Below the pieces are notes generated by a model, which was not told the origin of the DNA, did no database searches, and saw only the letters and a program-made list of their open reading frames with translations. Source: Eutreptiella sp. 'Long Island Sound 2002' (Eukaryota > Euglenozoa > Euglenophyceae > Eutreptiales > Eutreptiaceae). Taken from it: a stretch of DNA of 64,000 bases. The stretch is from the NCBI GenBank assembly GCA_964036045.1, contig OZ038380.1, positions 186,051,798 to 186,115,797 on the forward strand, given 5' to 3'. Of the stretch, positions 44,801-56,668 are shown one piece after another (position 1 is the first letter of the stretch; every line of letters starts with the position of its first letter). The position numbers and the translations under genes were made by a program.

Positions 44801-47800
44801 CTGTGCATATACCGTTGTACTACTGAGCCAACCTGCCAGCCCTGAACACAAGACAATACATTGCACAGCGGTTGGTATATCCCATGAAGACATTCCACAC
44901 AGTGCAATCATTTCCTGACACATTTTGCCAAAATGGCTTGCAATTCCGAATCATCTTTGCCTGAACTGCCTGAGCTTGTAATCGTAATCGTCATTCCGTC
45001 ATCACTGCCTCCTGGCTCAACAGCCCCCCCCCCCCCCCCCCACCCCCACCTTGGTAATGTCGTCACTATTATATCCACCCCTGCCGCATGTCGCGTGCTC
45101 ATTGTGGGTGGCAGGTTTGGCAGTATGGCAGGTTTCTACTTGTTATCACCTTTGATGTGTGCTGGGCTGCAATTGCGCTGCGGCTCTGCCTCTTTTGGAG
45201 AGCCAGGCAGTAGGCGCGCCTCATGAAACCAGACCCAGGGAGGGGGCTGGTCGTGCACACGCCTTCTAAGTGTGGGCCAGTGCACGGCAGGTGCCTGCAA
45301 CCTGCTGTGTAACCGGCGGCGGCCTGGGGTTGCGACTGGTAACTCGTCCAGGATTATTTGGAGGGGGCTGAGTGGAGCGGCAAGTCATCCGCGGACGTTG
45401 GTTGTGCCCTTCATGCATGAAGCCCAATTCCAAAAGGTTTGAGGTCGAAACTCAATGGCGGCGGACAGCAAGTGAAGGGGGTGCCTGCTGCTGCGGCTAC
45501 TCTGCTTTCTGCTAACAGCGCAGCAGGCTTCAGCTTGGCTGGAGCCGCATCTTCCGAATCCTCACGAGCCCCAAGCCCACCTCATGGCCCTGGGCCAAAA
45601 CTCTCAGCTTACACCCATGCGCGTTTGCTCCGCAATTTTGGCCAATGTGCTTTGTCAGAGTGCACTCACAAGGGGGCACACACCCTGCAAGTGAGGCACG
45701 CAAGCTGTCTCTGCCTGGGCAAACGGGCCATCCCAGTCCACTCTGAGCAGCGGTCAGCACAAGTGATGCATGGCATTAAGCTGCTGCTGTGTTTTGTGTG
45801 GGCAGGACGCCACACTTACTCAGTCTTTATGGCTACCCCCCCCACCCCAAAGGATGACAGCGCCTTGCTGGACAGCATGGACAATGTGTGTCCATGCTCC
45901 GCTGCGGGGTACTGGAAGGGGTACCCTTTGGCCCACTGTGTCCCTGCCACAGTTTTCCCTGCCACAAGTTCCTGCCCTGATTGGCATCTCCTGGCAACCA
46001 AACGTCTTCGGCATGAAATCTCCCTCCACACCTTCGAGGTATGTTGGGGGGGGGGGGGGGGATGGGGGTCAGGGTCAGAAGGTGATCCGGGACCATTTTA
46101 CGCACACGGGCTTACGGCATGACGCGTTGGAATGGACCAGCACGTCCAGCACACGCAGCGGTTGCGTGCGTGCGTGCGTGCGTGCACTTCTGCGGTGCAC
46201 ATGTCAAAGGGTGGGCTGTTTGGCAGGAAAGCCGCACCATTATGTTCTCTGTGATCCGTTGGTGCAACATGCCCTCGGCTGAAAGTCGGCACGAACTCCC
46301 CTCCATACCCCCCCCCCCCCATACTCCTCTCACACACTCCCTCCCCCCCCCCCTAATACAGTGTCCAAAACCGCCGTGACACCAAAAAGAGGGTCTAAAT
46401 GGCACGGGCCTCGTGCGGCGCCAGAGGAACGGGGGCCGAGGGCCCAATCACCGAATGTCAGCGCTGGCCACCAATTGGGCACTGCACATCGACTTGTATT
46501 GGGCCGTCCCAATGCTGTACAAATCATGGCTTACAAAAAGGGGAGCAGCGTGGGAGGACCCTCCATGACTTGAGTTGGTACATTGCGTCGACACAGAATG
46601 CTGTGAGTAGCATTGCCAGGGTGACAAGCAGGGATGCATTGGAAGGGCAGGGCGCCCAGCCTATGCCTAGCCACTGTCTCCCTGACGCCAAGTGCGAGCC
46701 TCAATAGCATTTGTAACCGACAGTAACCGCCCCCAACCGCTTTGGCAACCTCCTCCAACCGCCTGTGCAACTGCTTCTGGGACCGCCTTTGAGGTCCCTT
46801 CCCTTCTGATGCATCCCTGACAAGATGAGAGCCCGGCATACCCGACCGCCAGAGACCACGGGGGATTGAACACCAGCCACATAGCCATCTGCCCAAACCC
46901 CAGCAGGCCGCCGCCCCACAGCCCGACGTTCACGATGAACTTCAGCTCGTCACGCCCGCATCGCTGGAACAACTCGCAGATCAGCCGCCGCTCGCGGGCC
47001 ATGGCCTCCACAACCGTGTGCTTGATGGCCAGGTACCGCAATGGGTCCTGTGTGACCTCCCGCACAACCGTCGCCACAACCTGCACAAAGGACGCAGCAC
47101 GGCACTTCTGTCTGGTGGCACAGGGGCCACGCGAGCCGTAGTGCGCAGCCAGCAATGTCTACACGGAGTTCCGTGCGCAACCAGCTCCAATGTCCTTGGG
47201 ATTAATTCTCCGGCACCCAGGATCAGAGGGAACGCTTCCTGTCTGCCGCAGGACCGCAGGGTAAGGGTAATCAGCTGTGGGGTAATTAGCACCGCAGAAA
47301 TTCTCCTCACTTTTGGGTGAAAGAAGTAGATCAAACGGGCACAATGGCGAGGCACACCACTCAAAACGGACAAAAATATTGCGATAACCACTACCCATTC
47401 AACAGTACGGTTCAGTCACAAAAAGTCACAAAACAGTACAGCACAAAGCAGTCACAAAAATGAACAATTTCCCCTGTTCCATGATAATTACCCGAATTGT
47501 GGGCCACAGCGTTCCCAGAGCCTTATCATCCCCGCACCCCCCATCCTCCCCGCATCCTACCCCGGCCTCGGGGGGGGGGGGGTATCTGTCTGCACGGCCC
47601 GTGCTGTGCAGGGCTTTGCACCAAACCTGGGCCACACGGTTTCCCAGGTGCTCAAAATGCTGTCCCTTGAGAGGCCTGTCTGGAGTACTCGGCGACTGTC
47701 CCAGAAGAACCGGGTGTATGGGCTCTTGGCACAACCCCCACTGTCGAAACCCACACGCACTGGACGTGCATGGTGCACTAGACGATGCGCGTGTTGGTCT

Positions 47801-50800
47801 CCCAAGCTTTCAACGCACACAAGTAGACTACTACCTACTGTGGTGAAATGTGGCGTTGGAATTGGTCACTGGAGGCTCAGATCAATTGGGCTGACGCCCG
47901 AGGTCAACATTTGAGATGCGCCAAGTCCAATGGTTGCGCGGGAGGGTGTCCATTCCCCTTCTTTTAACTTGGGCGTCTCTGTGCGCCACTCGCGCTGCAA
48001 GGGCTGCGGTCGGGGTCTCGGCTGCACAAGTACACCACAGGCAGCCCCACCACTGCTTTGGTACTCGGCTGGAGGGGGCTGGATGCAAGCAACAGCCTGC
48101 AGGCCGGCTTTGCAACATGAATCTCAGAGTCCCCAGTAGCAGGGATTGGACAGCAGGTGGCTATCAGAAAGCAATCGGAAAGAAGTGCAACCCCCCCCCC
48201 CCTTGTCCAAGCAACGGTAAATAACCAGAAATTGACGGAACCAAGGCCTAGTGTTGCTTGGACAAGGGTGTTGCCTACGCGCCGCAACTTGCATGATACA
48301 CATGTAGACATGATGTACTATTCTGAAAACCGAGAGGTAAAACACGCTACAAATGCCCTCTTGGCCAACAGAGCTGCCTTGACAAAAACAATATGAACTT
48401 CGTGCTTCTCAAAACCAAGGTATCAGGCACATGGCACAGAGAAGAACGAATTGAAAAACGCACCGCCAAAATCAACGGTGCAAAAATTGACGGAACCAAT
48501 GCCTGGTGGTGCTTGAACATAGGCGTTGTTTAGACAAAGGGAGGGGGGGGGGGGGGCGGCACAAGGCCTCAGTATTAGGTTGTTTGGGGGGGGCGGGGAA
48601 GGGCTTTGCTTGAAGGGAGGGGGGCACCCCCCTCCCCTCCCAACGCTCCTCCTACAACTCTACCAGAAGGCATGTCCACAACCCCAATACCCCCCCCCCG
48701 GCGTTACCAACCGCCAGTGACTGCCCCCGCAACCGATTTTACAGTGCGCCCCAACCGCTTTGTAACTGCTCTGAGTTGGCCCCGAGAGCGCCCCCCCCTT
48801 CAAGCAAACCCCTGGGTGGGGGGGATACAGGGCAAATGATGGTAATCACAGCTCCTTTGCGATTCAAACCCCTCCCTCAAGGCCCTCTCAACTGTGTCAC
48901 CTTTTGTGGGCTTGTAAATGCTGTCTTGTTGCACATTCTGTGTGGCACGTCAGGTGCAACTGGGTGCTCTAACCATGTGCCTCCGGTGCGCAGCGTGACT
49001 CCCTGTGACACAATGGCTCCACCTTCCCCTGGGGCTACCGCGGCACGGGTGCAAGGTGCACTGTTGGATCTGCCATGGGTCAGGCATCACAACAGGTGAC
49101 ATCACAGCAGAGGATGCTTTTGTTTGTGTCAGAAATCCACAACGCCTGTCACCCCATGGCCAGTCATGGGCCTGTCAGGGAAATTTTTTCTGCTGCTTGG
49201 GCACACACGTGGTTGCACTCAATGTGCCCCGCAACAGAGCAGGGGCAAGAAGTGCAGCCGCCATGTGGGCCTGTTCTTGCCAGGACAGGCGCCATGAATG
49301 GGGCCCTTGCCTGGGCTCGCTGCCATAAAGGGCATTGCGTCTTCCAACAACCATGAATGTGTCCTTGCTTGGGCTGACAGCCACGGACGTGACCTTGCCA
49401 AGGCTAAGGCTATACTTGGGTCATTGCTAGGGCTAGCTGCCGTCTCGGGTCCCTGCCACGGTGAGCGGCTACGAATTGTTCCAGCCCTTCCCGTTCACTT
49501 GTGAGCATTTGATATTCCACAAGCGAAGATTTGAAAAGAACATGCCAGCACCAGTTGAGCAAACTTCCAGCACCTGCGGTGCCACTTTGCAGCTGACACC
49601 ACCAGGTCGATCTTCCCATCTCCCCGGCGCAATTTCATCTCAAGGGTCGAGTGCTGGGGTCCCTACCCTCTACGTCCCGCAGGTGTGACATTGGGGGCGG
49701 AGTTCGTCACGAGGAGGTGATCTTCACGAGGAGATGGATGCAACGGAATGTTGCGGAGGTGGCTCGCGAGGGAAGTCATCCACTAGGGCCTACTCCGGCC
49801 AAACTTTTCAAAGGCACTTGGGTACAGCAATCACGCAGTTGATAGTATGCACGAAGTCCCCCCCCCCTTACCCCTCCCCTTACCACTGCCCCCCCTAACC
49901 CCCACCCCACCCCCACCCCACATGTGAGCCGCGCGCTGCCCCCCCACCACCCGCGCACGGAGAGGTCCCTCGCGGCCGTCGCCTGCGCGCTCCACGCCCT
50001 CGAGGGGCCGTTCCCCCGCCTCCTCAGCCTGGAGGACATCCTCTTGGGATGCTTCCTCCACTGGACGGACAGGGGCGCGGACCCCAGGTGGGGGCTGTCG
50101 GCCCTGCAGCGCGTCCCCCAGGGCCTGGCAGTGTCGGGCCCCGTGCTCCACGAGGCCCTCGGCTGGCGGTATGGCGCGGCGGCCCCGCTCTGGCGGTCCC
50201 CCCGCCTCCATTGGAGGGAGGGCGCGCAGCTCTCCCAGGTCGCCCCCCTGCTGGCGCCCCTCTGGGACCTGGGTCCCCTCCCCGTCCGCCGCGCCGGAGC
50301 CGCCGCCCCGCAGACCTGGACCAGCGCTCCCTAGCGCCGGGCCTGGTCGAGGGGTGGGACGACGAGGCAGAGGGCTCAGGGGGTCATTGGGTGGGTATCA
50401 CCCACGGCGGCACTGTCAGGTGCCTTCTCTGGGGCGACAGGCCCCTCGCCCCGCCCCGGGACCCGCTCGCGGCCGCCGGCGCAGTGCTGGCCTCCATCCC
50501 GCGGGTGTACGCCGTGTGGTACGCGGTGATGCCCGCCCCGGAGGCGCCCCAGCCACCCCCGCAGCACCGGTACCCCCGCGCGGGGGGCGACGCCCACGCT
50601 CGGGCGTGGCTCGCAGTCCGCGCACTCGTGGAGGCGTGGCGGCAGGGCCGCAGGGTGCAGGTCGTGTTCCACGCGCCCTGACCCAGGTGTGCGGGCACCG
50701 GGCGGCCCTACCGCTGAGGCCACCGTGGCCCTCCCCCCTCCCCCCCTCTCGCCCCCCAAGCCCTGCGTGCTCTGGTGCACAGAGGGATGCGAACCCCAAC

Positions 50801-53800
50801 CCTCCCCCCGGGGCGGCAGTTTCACAGCACACCCATAGCCCCTCGATTGGTAACGGGGCGGGGGTAGGCTGCAATGGTGCGACGCCCACCACCGCCTCCG
50901 CCTGTGCAGATGTGCGCAGGGGTGGCGGCCCAATCCCCCCAACCTGCGCTGGCATGCACATAGGTGGCGGGCGCCCCCCCACCCTGGGCTGATGGCACAA
51001 GGTGGTAGCCCTGCCCCCCACTCCCGGCAGCCATGCATGGGGCCTGCCGAGGCCTCCGCGCCCCCCCAGGCCCCCCCCCCCCCCCAGCAGGATGCGCGCG
51101 TCTCCCTCCCCCCTCCCCCCTCCTCACCCAACCCGCGGCACAACGACAGGCCTGCCCCCCCCCCCCCCCCGGCCCACGGATGCGGCTGGGTGTGCACTGC
51201 ATGCATGGCCGGCCGATATGCAGAGTCGTCGGGACAGCCATGGAGCGCCCCCCAGGAGGCTTGTGAGCCTGAAGATCGGCCCTCAAATCAAATCAAATCA
51301 AATACCCCTCATCCCCCCCCTACCCTCACCCCCAATCCCCCCCTTACTCCCCCCCCTCACCCCCCAAACCCCCCCCTTACCCCCCCCTGTACCTCGCCCC
51401 CTCACCTCCCCCGCTTACCCCTGAAGTTTCCCCCCCTAACCCCTCCATACCCCCGAGGTAGGGGGGGGGGGGGTGGGGGGCGACTTCGTGCGATATATGA
51501 TGCAGTTGTGCAAGAATTGCAGATATTCGCATAATGCAGTCCCACGGGAGAAGACAATCCTTGAATGCTTGGGCTTCCTTAAGTCCCAACCTCTGAGGTC
51601 GGTCCATTGCACCTAGGATTGTAACATAAGTGACAAGTGGAAGTTATAACGTAAGTTGCGGCCACAATTTACGGCCATCTTAAATTGCAGACCATAAATT
51701 GCGCCCTGGCCGATTTTTTTTTATAAGGAATAACATTGCGTTAGTCAAAAGGCTGCATCGTGGCAATAAATTACGTAATTTTGTAAGTTAGGGTGTAAAA
51801 CTCAGCCTGTAATTCATAATCTATAAATTACCGTAATTTTACAATCCGAATTGCACCTCTTCTTAACAAACCATCGTCGCCGGGCGTACAGCATTCCAGC
51901 AGACCTACCCGCGCTCTGGTGCCGCACATAACAATTTCAATGGGTCACTTGACTGCGGGTGGGGAAATCACTGAGAAGTGGCAAGGCCAGAGGCTGCAGG
52001 CGTTGCCGCTTACAGATCTGGGCCCCGCACGGAGCACGGGATGCAATGCACCAGCACAGCCCAGCAGGCCTGGGTCTGAGTTGCAGTGACCTTCTCTCCG
52101 AGTTCCGCCGATTGCTCACGCCATGTGTAGAGGGCACGCTGGCGAATGGTGCCCAGTGTCGGGGACGCACGCGTGGCCGGTGGCTCCTTGCAGCCCACGA
52201 AGCTGTCGGCAAAACTCTTCGACACCAGACCTGCCCCCAAACCGGCCTTGGCCAGGAGATCTGGAGGCAGGGGACGTGGCAACAACGGCTTGCAAAAGGA
52301 TCAGGCACAGCATAGAAACAAGCATTGGGGTGCGCAGGACTGTGCTTGCATTGGGGGAAGGAGCACCTTAGAACTTCTATTACACAAAATCTGACCAGCA
52401 TTTCGTGACGCAGGTTTTACACTGTGCTTAGGGTTTGGCACACATTTTTCTTGGGGGATCAGAATGGCCGGACAAAGCGGCGCCGTGACAGGTTCATCGA
52501 CTCAAGGCCCAATAGCGGGTGCTTGTACACAGGTGCGGCGCATCCCAAACACTGCAGCCCTGTGTTGATGAGTACATTGCGCGTAGAATGAAGGGCAGTC
52601 AACTGCGGTATCTAGCGCACCGGGAATTTGTGCCGGAGGCCTTTTCTCGTCTCTGGTGTTGTAGCAAACACACTTTACCAGAAAAGGGACGTAGTGCTTT
52701 GAAGCGTTTTTAAGGATTGGGACAGGAACACGGGCATCCGGACCTGAATGGGAGGGGTGGCCTGAGGTGGGCGGGGGGGGGGGGCTCCTGCTTACCACCC
52801 AACCTTCTTGAGCAGAGGTTCTGATGACAGTGCAGAGGCAACAACTGCGATCTGTGGGATTGCAACCCACGGAACGGACATGCGGTAGACTTGCCCCAGA
52901 CAGGGCCCACGCTCTGTCTGTTTGTTGGTCAGAGCCTTTGACTGGTAGCTCCGCCTGCAACCGACCTTCAGCGGTCAGCTCCAAACCTGCGCCCAAGCCA
53001 GAACCAGCCCGCCCCCCGCTGCAGCCCGCCAGCCTCTTCCCAAACCACACCCCAACCCCGATTTTCTTGGGTGGAAGCGCCAACCCAATCGGAAACACAT
53101 TGTGAGAGACCGGTTTTCGTGCGGGAATGTTTGCGAGGGACAAGTGTCACACACGTGCGGTGCGAGGGGTGGGCGCTGCGTGCCAGGCCTAGCTGCAGTG
53201 CATTCCATGTGGCGTGCTGGGCATGGGGGTGGCGTGCTTTGGTGTGCCAGGCATGGGCATAGGGCGTGCCGAGCATGCTGGATGTGGGTGCAGCATGCTG
53301 GGCATGGGGTCGGCGTGCCAGCCATACTGTAAGGGTCCAGGCATGGCATGTGTTGCACCGGTGTGACGTGAGGTGCCCAGGAGTGGGTTGCCTATAACTG
53401 TGGAGCCGTGACTGAATATGAAAACTCGAACCCCCCCCTCCCTCCTCCCGATCCAAAGTCGTCTGAAAGTGAGACTGCAGTGATCTCAAAAGACATTGCC
53501 CCAACCCCAAAGCCCCCCGCCCCCCCCCCCCCCCCCAAGTGGTGCTGATTTTTTAGGGGCACGAGAGGCGCCGAACAAAAATTATAGCCTAAACTAACTG
53601 GCGCCAAAGGCGCCAGAGAAAATTTTGATTGGCCGCAGGCCCGGGGAAAAATTTGGCCCAATCACTTAAGGGGGGGGTTGGGTCCAGGGGAGGGAGGGTG
53701 GGTGGAATCCCCCCCCCCATCCCCCACCCGCAGTGGTGCTGAGTTGTTAAAGGAGCCCTGGGGGGGCGCTCGCTCTACCCTTGGGCACGCACACATTAAC

Positions 53801-56632
53801 AGCTGCATGCCAATGTGCGAGTCACGTATGCGTGCACCATGTCACGCGCACAGCCCTCTGAACATCAGCGCGCCTCTTTGGACCAAAGCCGCATCCCCCA
53901 CCCAGGGTTGTATTAGAAGGGGGGGGGGGGGCAGGTCTGAAGGGGGGGAGGGGAGTTCGCTGGGACCCCCCTGCTCCTACGGTCCCCCTATGGCCTGTGC
54001 CGAAGGCGGGCCAAAATTGTTTAAGCTTATTCCTCTTGGCGCTGAAGCAAATTTTTGGCTGTCAGCCTCAAACATTGGAAGGGGAGGAGGGGGGTCCTAA
54101 CCCCCCCCTCCTCCTGCGGTGTACGGCCGTTCTAATACATCACTGCCCCCAACGGCCCCACAAACATCCTTAATAAACCCAGGATCATCACAGACGCCAC
54201 GGACCCAGAAACGACGCGATTGGGCCGCTTTGACAACGTCACGTGCAATTGGGCACTTCTGGAGGGGGTTGGTGGGGGGATAGGGAACCGGAGACTGTCG
54301 GGCAAACCACAGGTCAGTGGAAAAAGAAAACCAGCAGAGGACTTTAAAGCAGGCTACTGCTTAAGGACCTCCGGGGGGGGGGGGGTTGTTTGGGGCCCTG
54401 GCCAGCCCCGGCCGACCCACCCACCCACCCACATCAGAAAAACTTTCCTCGGGGGAAAAAATGAAATTTATGAAGGGGCCCGAAATTTGAGGCTGATTTT
54501 AGGACACAAACATTTTTTGGCCTCTGACACAACGGGCTCCGTTGGCACAACCGACTAAGGGAACCTATGGAGGGAAAGGGTCCAAGGGCCCTCCCCCCGT
54601 TGCGGTGCATCTGCTTCGATAGCGGGTGGTCGGTGAGTTGCAAACTTTGGACACAGCTCTCAAGACAACATGTCATGGACTGGGGAGCGCCGTGTGTTCA
54701 CCCTCCGCGAGCACAGACATGCACATCGAACCCGGTGACGTGCGTATGACAAGGGGTCCATAAACGATTGATATGTGGGCCCCACAACAAAGTGTTGATG
54801 TAGGACATTGAGGCGTACGAAATGTGACTGGAAGTGGGGTATTTGCGTGAGGAAGTTTTCATTGGAATTTTTTTGCACACGAGTTCTGGGGATTGATCGC
54901 AGCAGACATGAACAGCAAAACCCCATGGACCACTGCTGTTGTCTTTTTTTTTGGGGGGGGGGGTGAACGCCCGGAGTTTGTTTGAGTTGGATGCCATGGG
55001 GGTGCTAACCCTGCGGCACACCCTGCTGCGCGCAATTTGGGTAATTGTCGTGGAGCAAGGGAAATTGCACCCTTTTGCGCCTGCGGCTCACTCATGGCTA
55101 AGTGGACACATGCATTTGGGGTTCATTTGGGGCTCAGTCATGCATCGCGGTGTCTTCCTTCCTACTTCCTTCACCCAAAATTGAGGAACGTTGATGCAGT
55201 GCTACTTACTCTTCCCCTGCGGCGTGCAGTGAGCGCTCCCCATGCCCCACGGAGTAAATATGCACCACCGAGGGCTTCCTATCACCAGGCTTGTGGAGAC
55301 GCGAGACCCCGTTCTAATGGCATTGTACCATTTCCGGCGCAACCGACCCCGCCTCGTTTCGTGAATGCAGTTCGGCTGAGCTGTTGAGCGAGGCTGTGTC
55401 TCTGGCACCTCGAGGAATCGGCAGCCCGTGCCCCGTGCCCCTGCCCCTCGTGCCCGCTGGTGTGGATTTTGTTCCAAAATCGTTCCTTAGGTCTCAGCAT
55501 TCTACATCGCCAAGGGTCATGGGGGGAAGTTTGCATGGCCGGACTGCAACCCCCGCCCCTCCACTGTGTAGGGAACGAAAAGTGCCCATTGGGGGCCCAG
55601 GAGAGAAAAGAAGGGCCACACACTCTAAAGCAGGCTATTGTTTAAGGAGGGGGGGGGGGGGTTGGCATGTCGCTATGGTGTGTTGTTCTCGCCTGCAGCT
55701 GGCGGCGCCTATTGGCCGATCGCCATTCGCTGCCGGGCTACGCGATCGTTTGGAGCTATCCGACCCAAAGCGAGGGGGAAAGGGACGGGGTAGAGCACGC
55801 AGAAGCCGAAACAAAGGCGTCGAGAGCCGGTGTCCTCATCGACAATCAATGCCCCAACGGCCGATCACGACACAAGACCTGGCAATTCGGTCTTCATCAA
55901 ACGCGCAATGGTCTTTGGCTCCAGTTTCGAGAAGACCGCCTTCACGTCCAACAGCTCGTCCACTGCCATGGTCACGATGTCATTCCCCATCTTCCGCACC
56001 TGCGAGTCACGGAAGGCGACCCAGGCCAGGACAGGGCCCCTGGAATGGTGGTGCAAGGGCCTGAGAGAGTAGCACCCTCCACGAGCCTGTCTGCACGAAT
56101 GTGCGCGAGGGATCGCTGGCAAACGTGCTCTGACTGCACGGCACGAACGCGCGACACAGGCACGCCAAACCGCAAAGACGCCAAACACGCCGCAAACTGT
56201 CAACCCCCAGCCGAGAGGCCAGCCCGAACACATTTGTTTGCCCGGGAATGGACGATTAGTCACCGCAGGACATCCCCTGCCACAGCAACACAATCCTTGC
56301 GGCAGCGTGTCGTTGGGGACATGCATGTCGCACGCGCACAGGTCCGACGCATCCCCCTCCCTTTGGTCCGGCTTGGCTGCAAAATGTTGTAGAAAAACAA
56401 CGAGTGGGTGGTGAGGGCTGCTGGCCAGCCTCCAAGACCCTTGACTAACCAACACCCAACATACTCAACTAGTGACCTCGCTTGGGGAAGGGGTCGAGAG
56501 TTTATAACAAACGGTCATCGCTCCGAACCGTTTTGCCAACCCTCAGGCCGACATGGAGTGTGTGAAACAGGCCATGCGGCTAGGCGCCTTTCTGTAGCAT
56601 AAGGGCAGCGAGGGCAAGGTCACACACACACA

Positions 56633-56668
<36 letters not shown>

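Larger units (their letters stand above)
49845..51500 (+). mobile_element. GC-rich island bounded by inverted GCACGAAGTC ends
   Basis: The left end TATGCACGAAGTCCCCCC (about 49845) and the right end, read on minus, TATCGCACGAAGTCGCCCC (about 51500) are inverted repeats, with weaker similarity continuing outward. C-rich strings containing CCCCTTACC and CCCCTAACCCC flank the interior on both sides (49853-49920, 51300-51455). The interior 49924-50690 is far more GC-rich than its surroundings and codes on +. Whether it is a transposon, an integrated foreign segment or a local GC expansion is unresolved. It lies in intron 4 of the DUF445 gene on the opposite strand. Confidence 0.5.

Noticed and set aside
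50376-51206. Long minus-strand frames in the GC-rich island
   Set aside because: They are antisense to better + frames or lie in C-runs giving glycine/arginine repeats.
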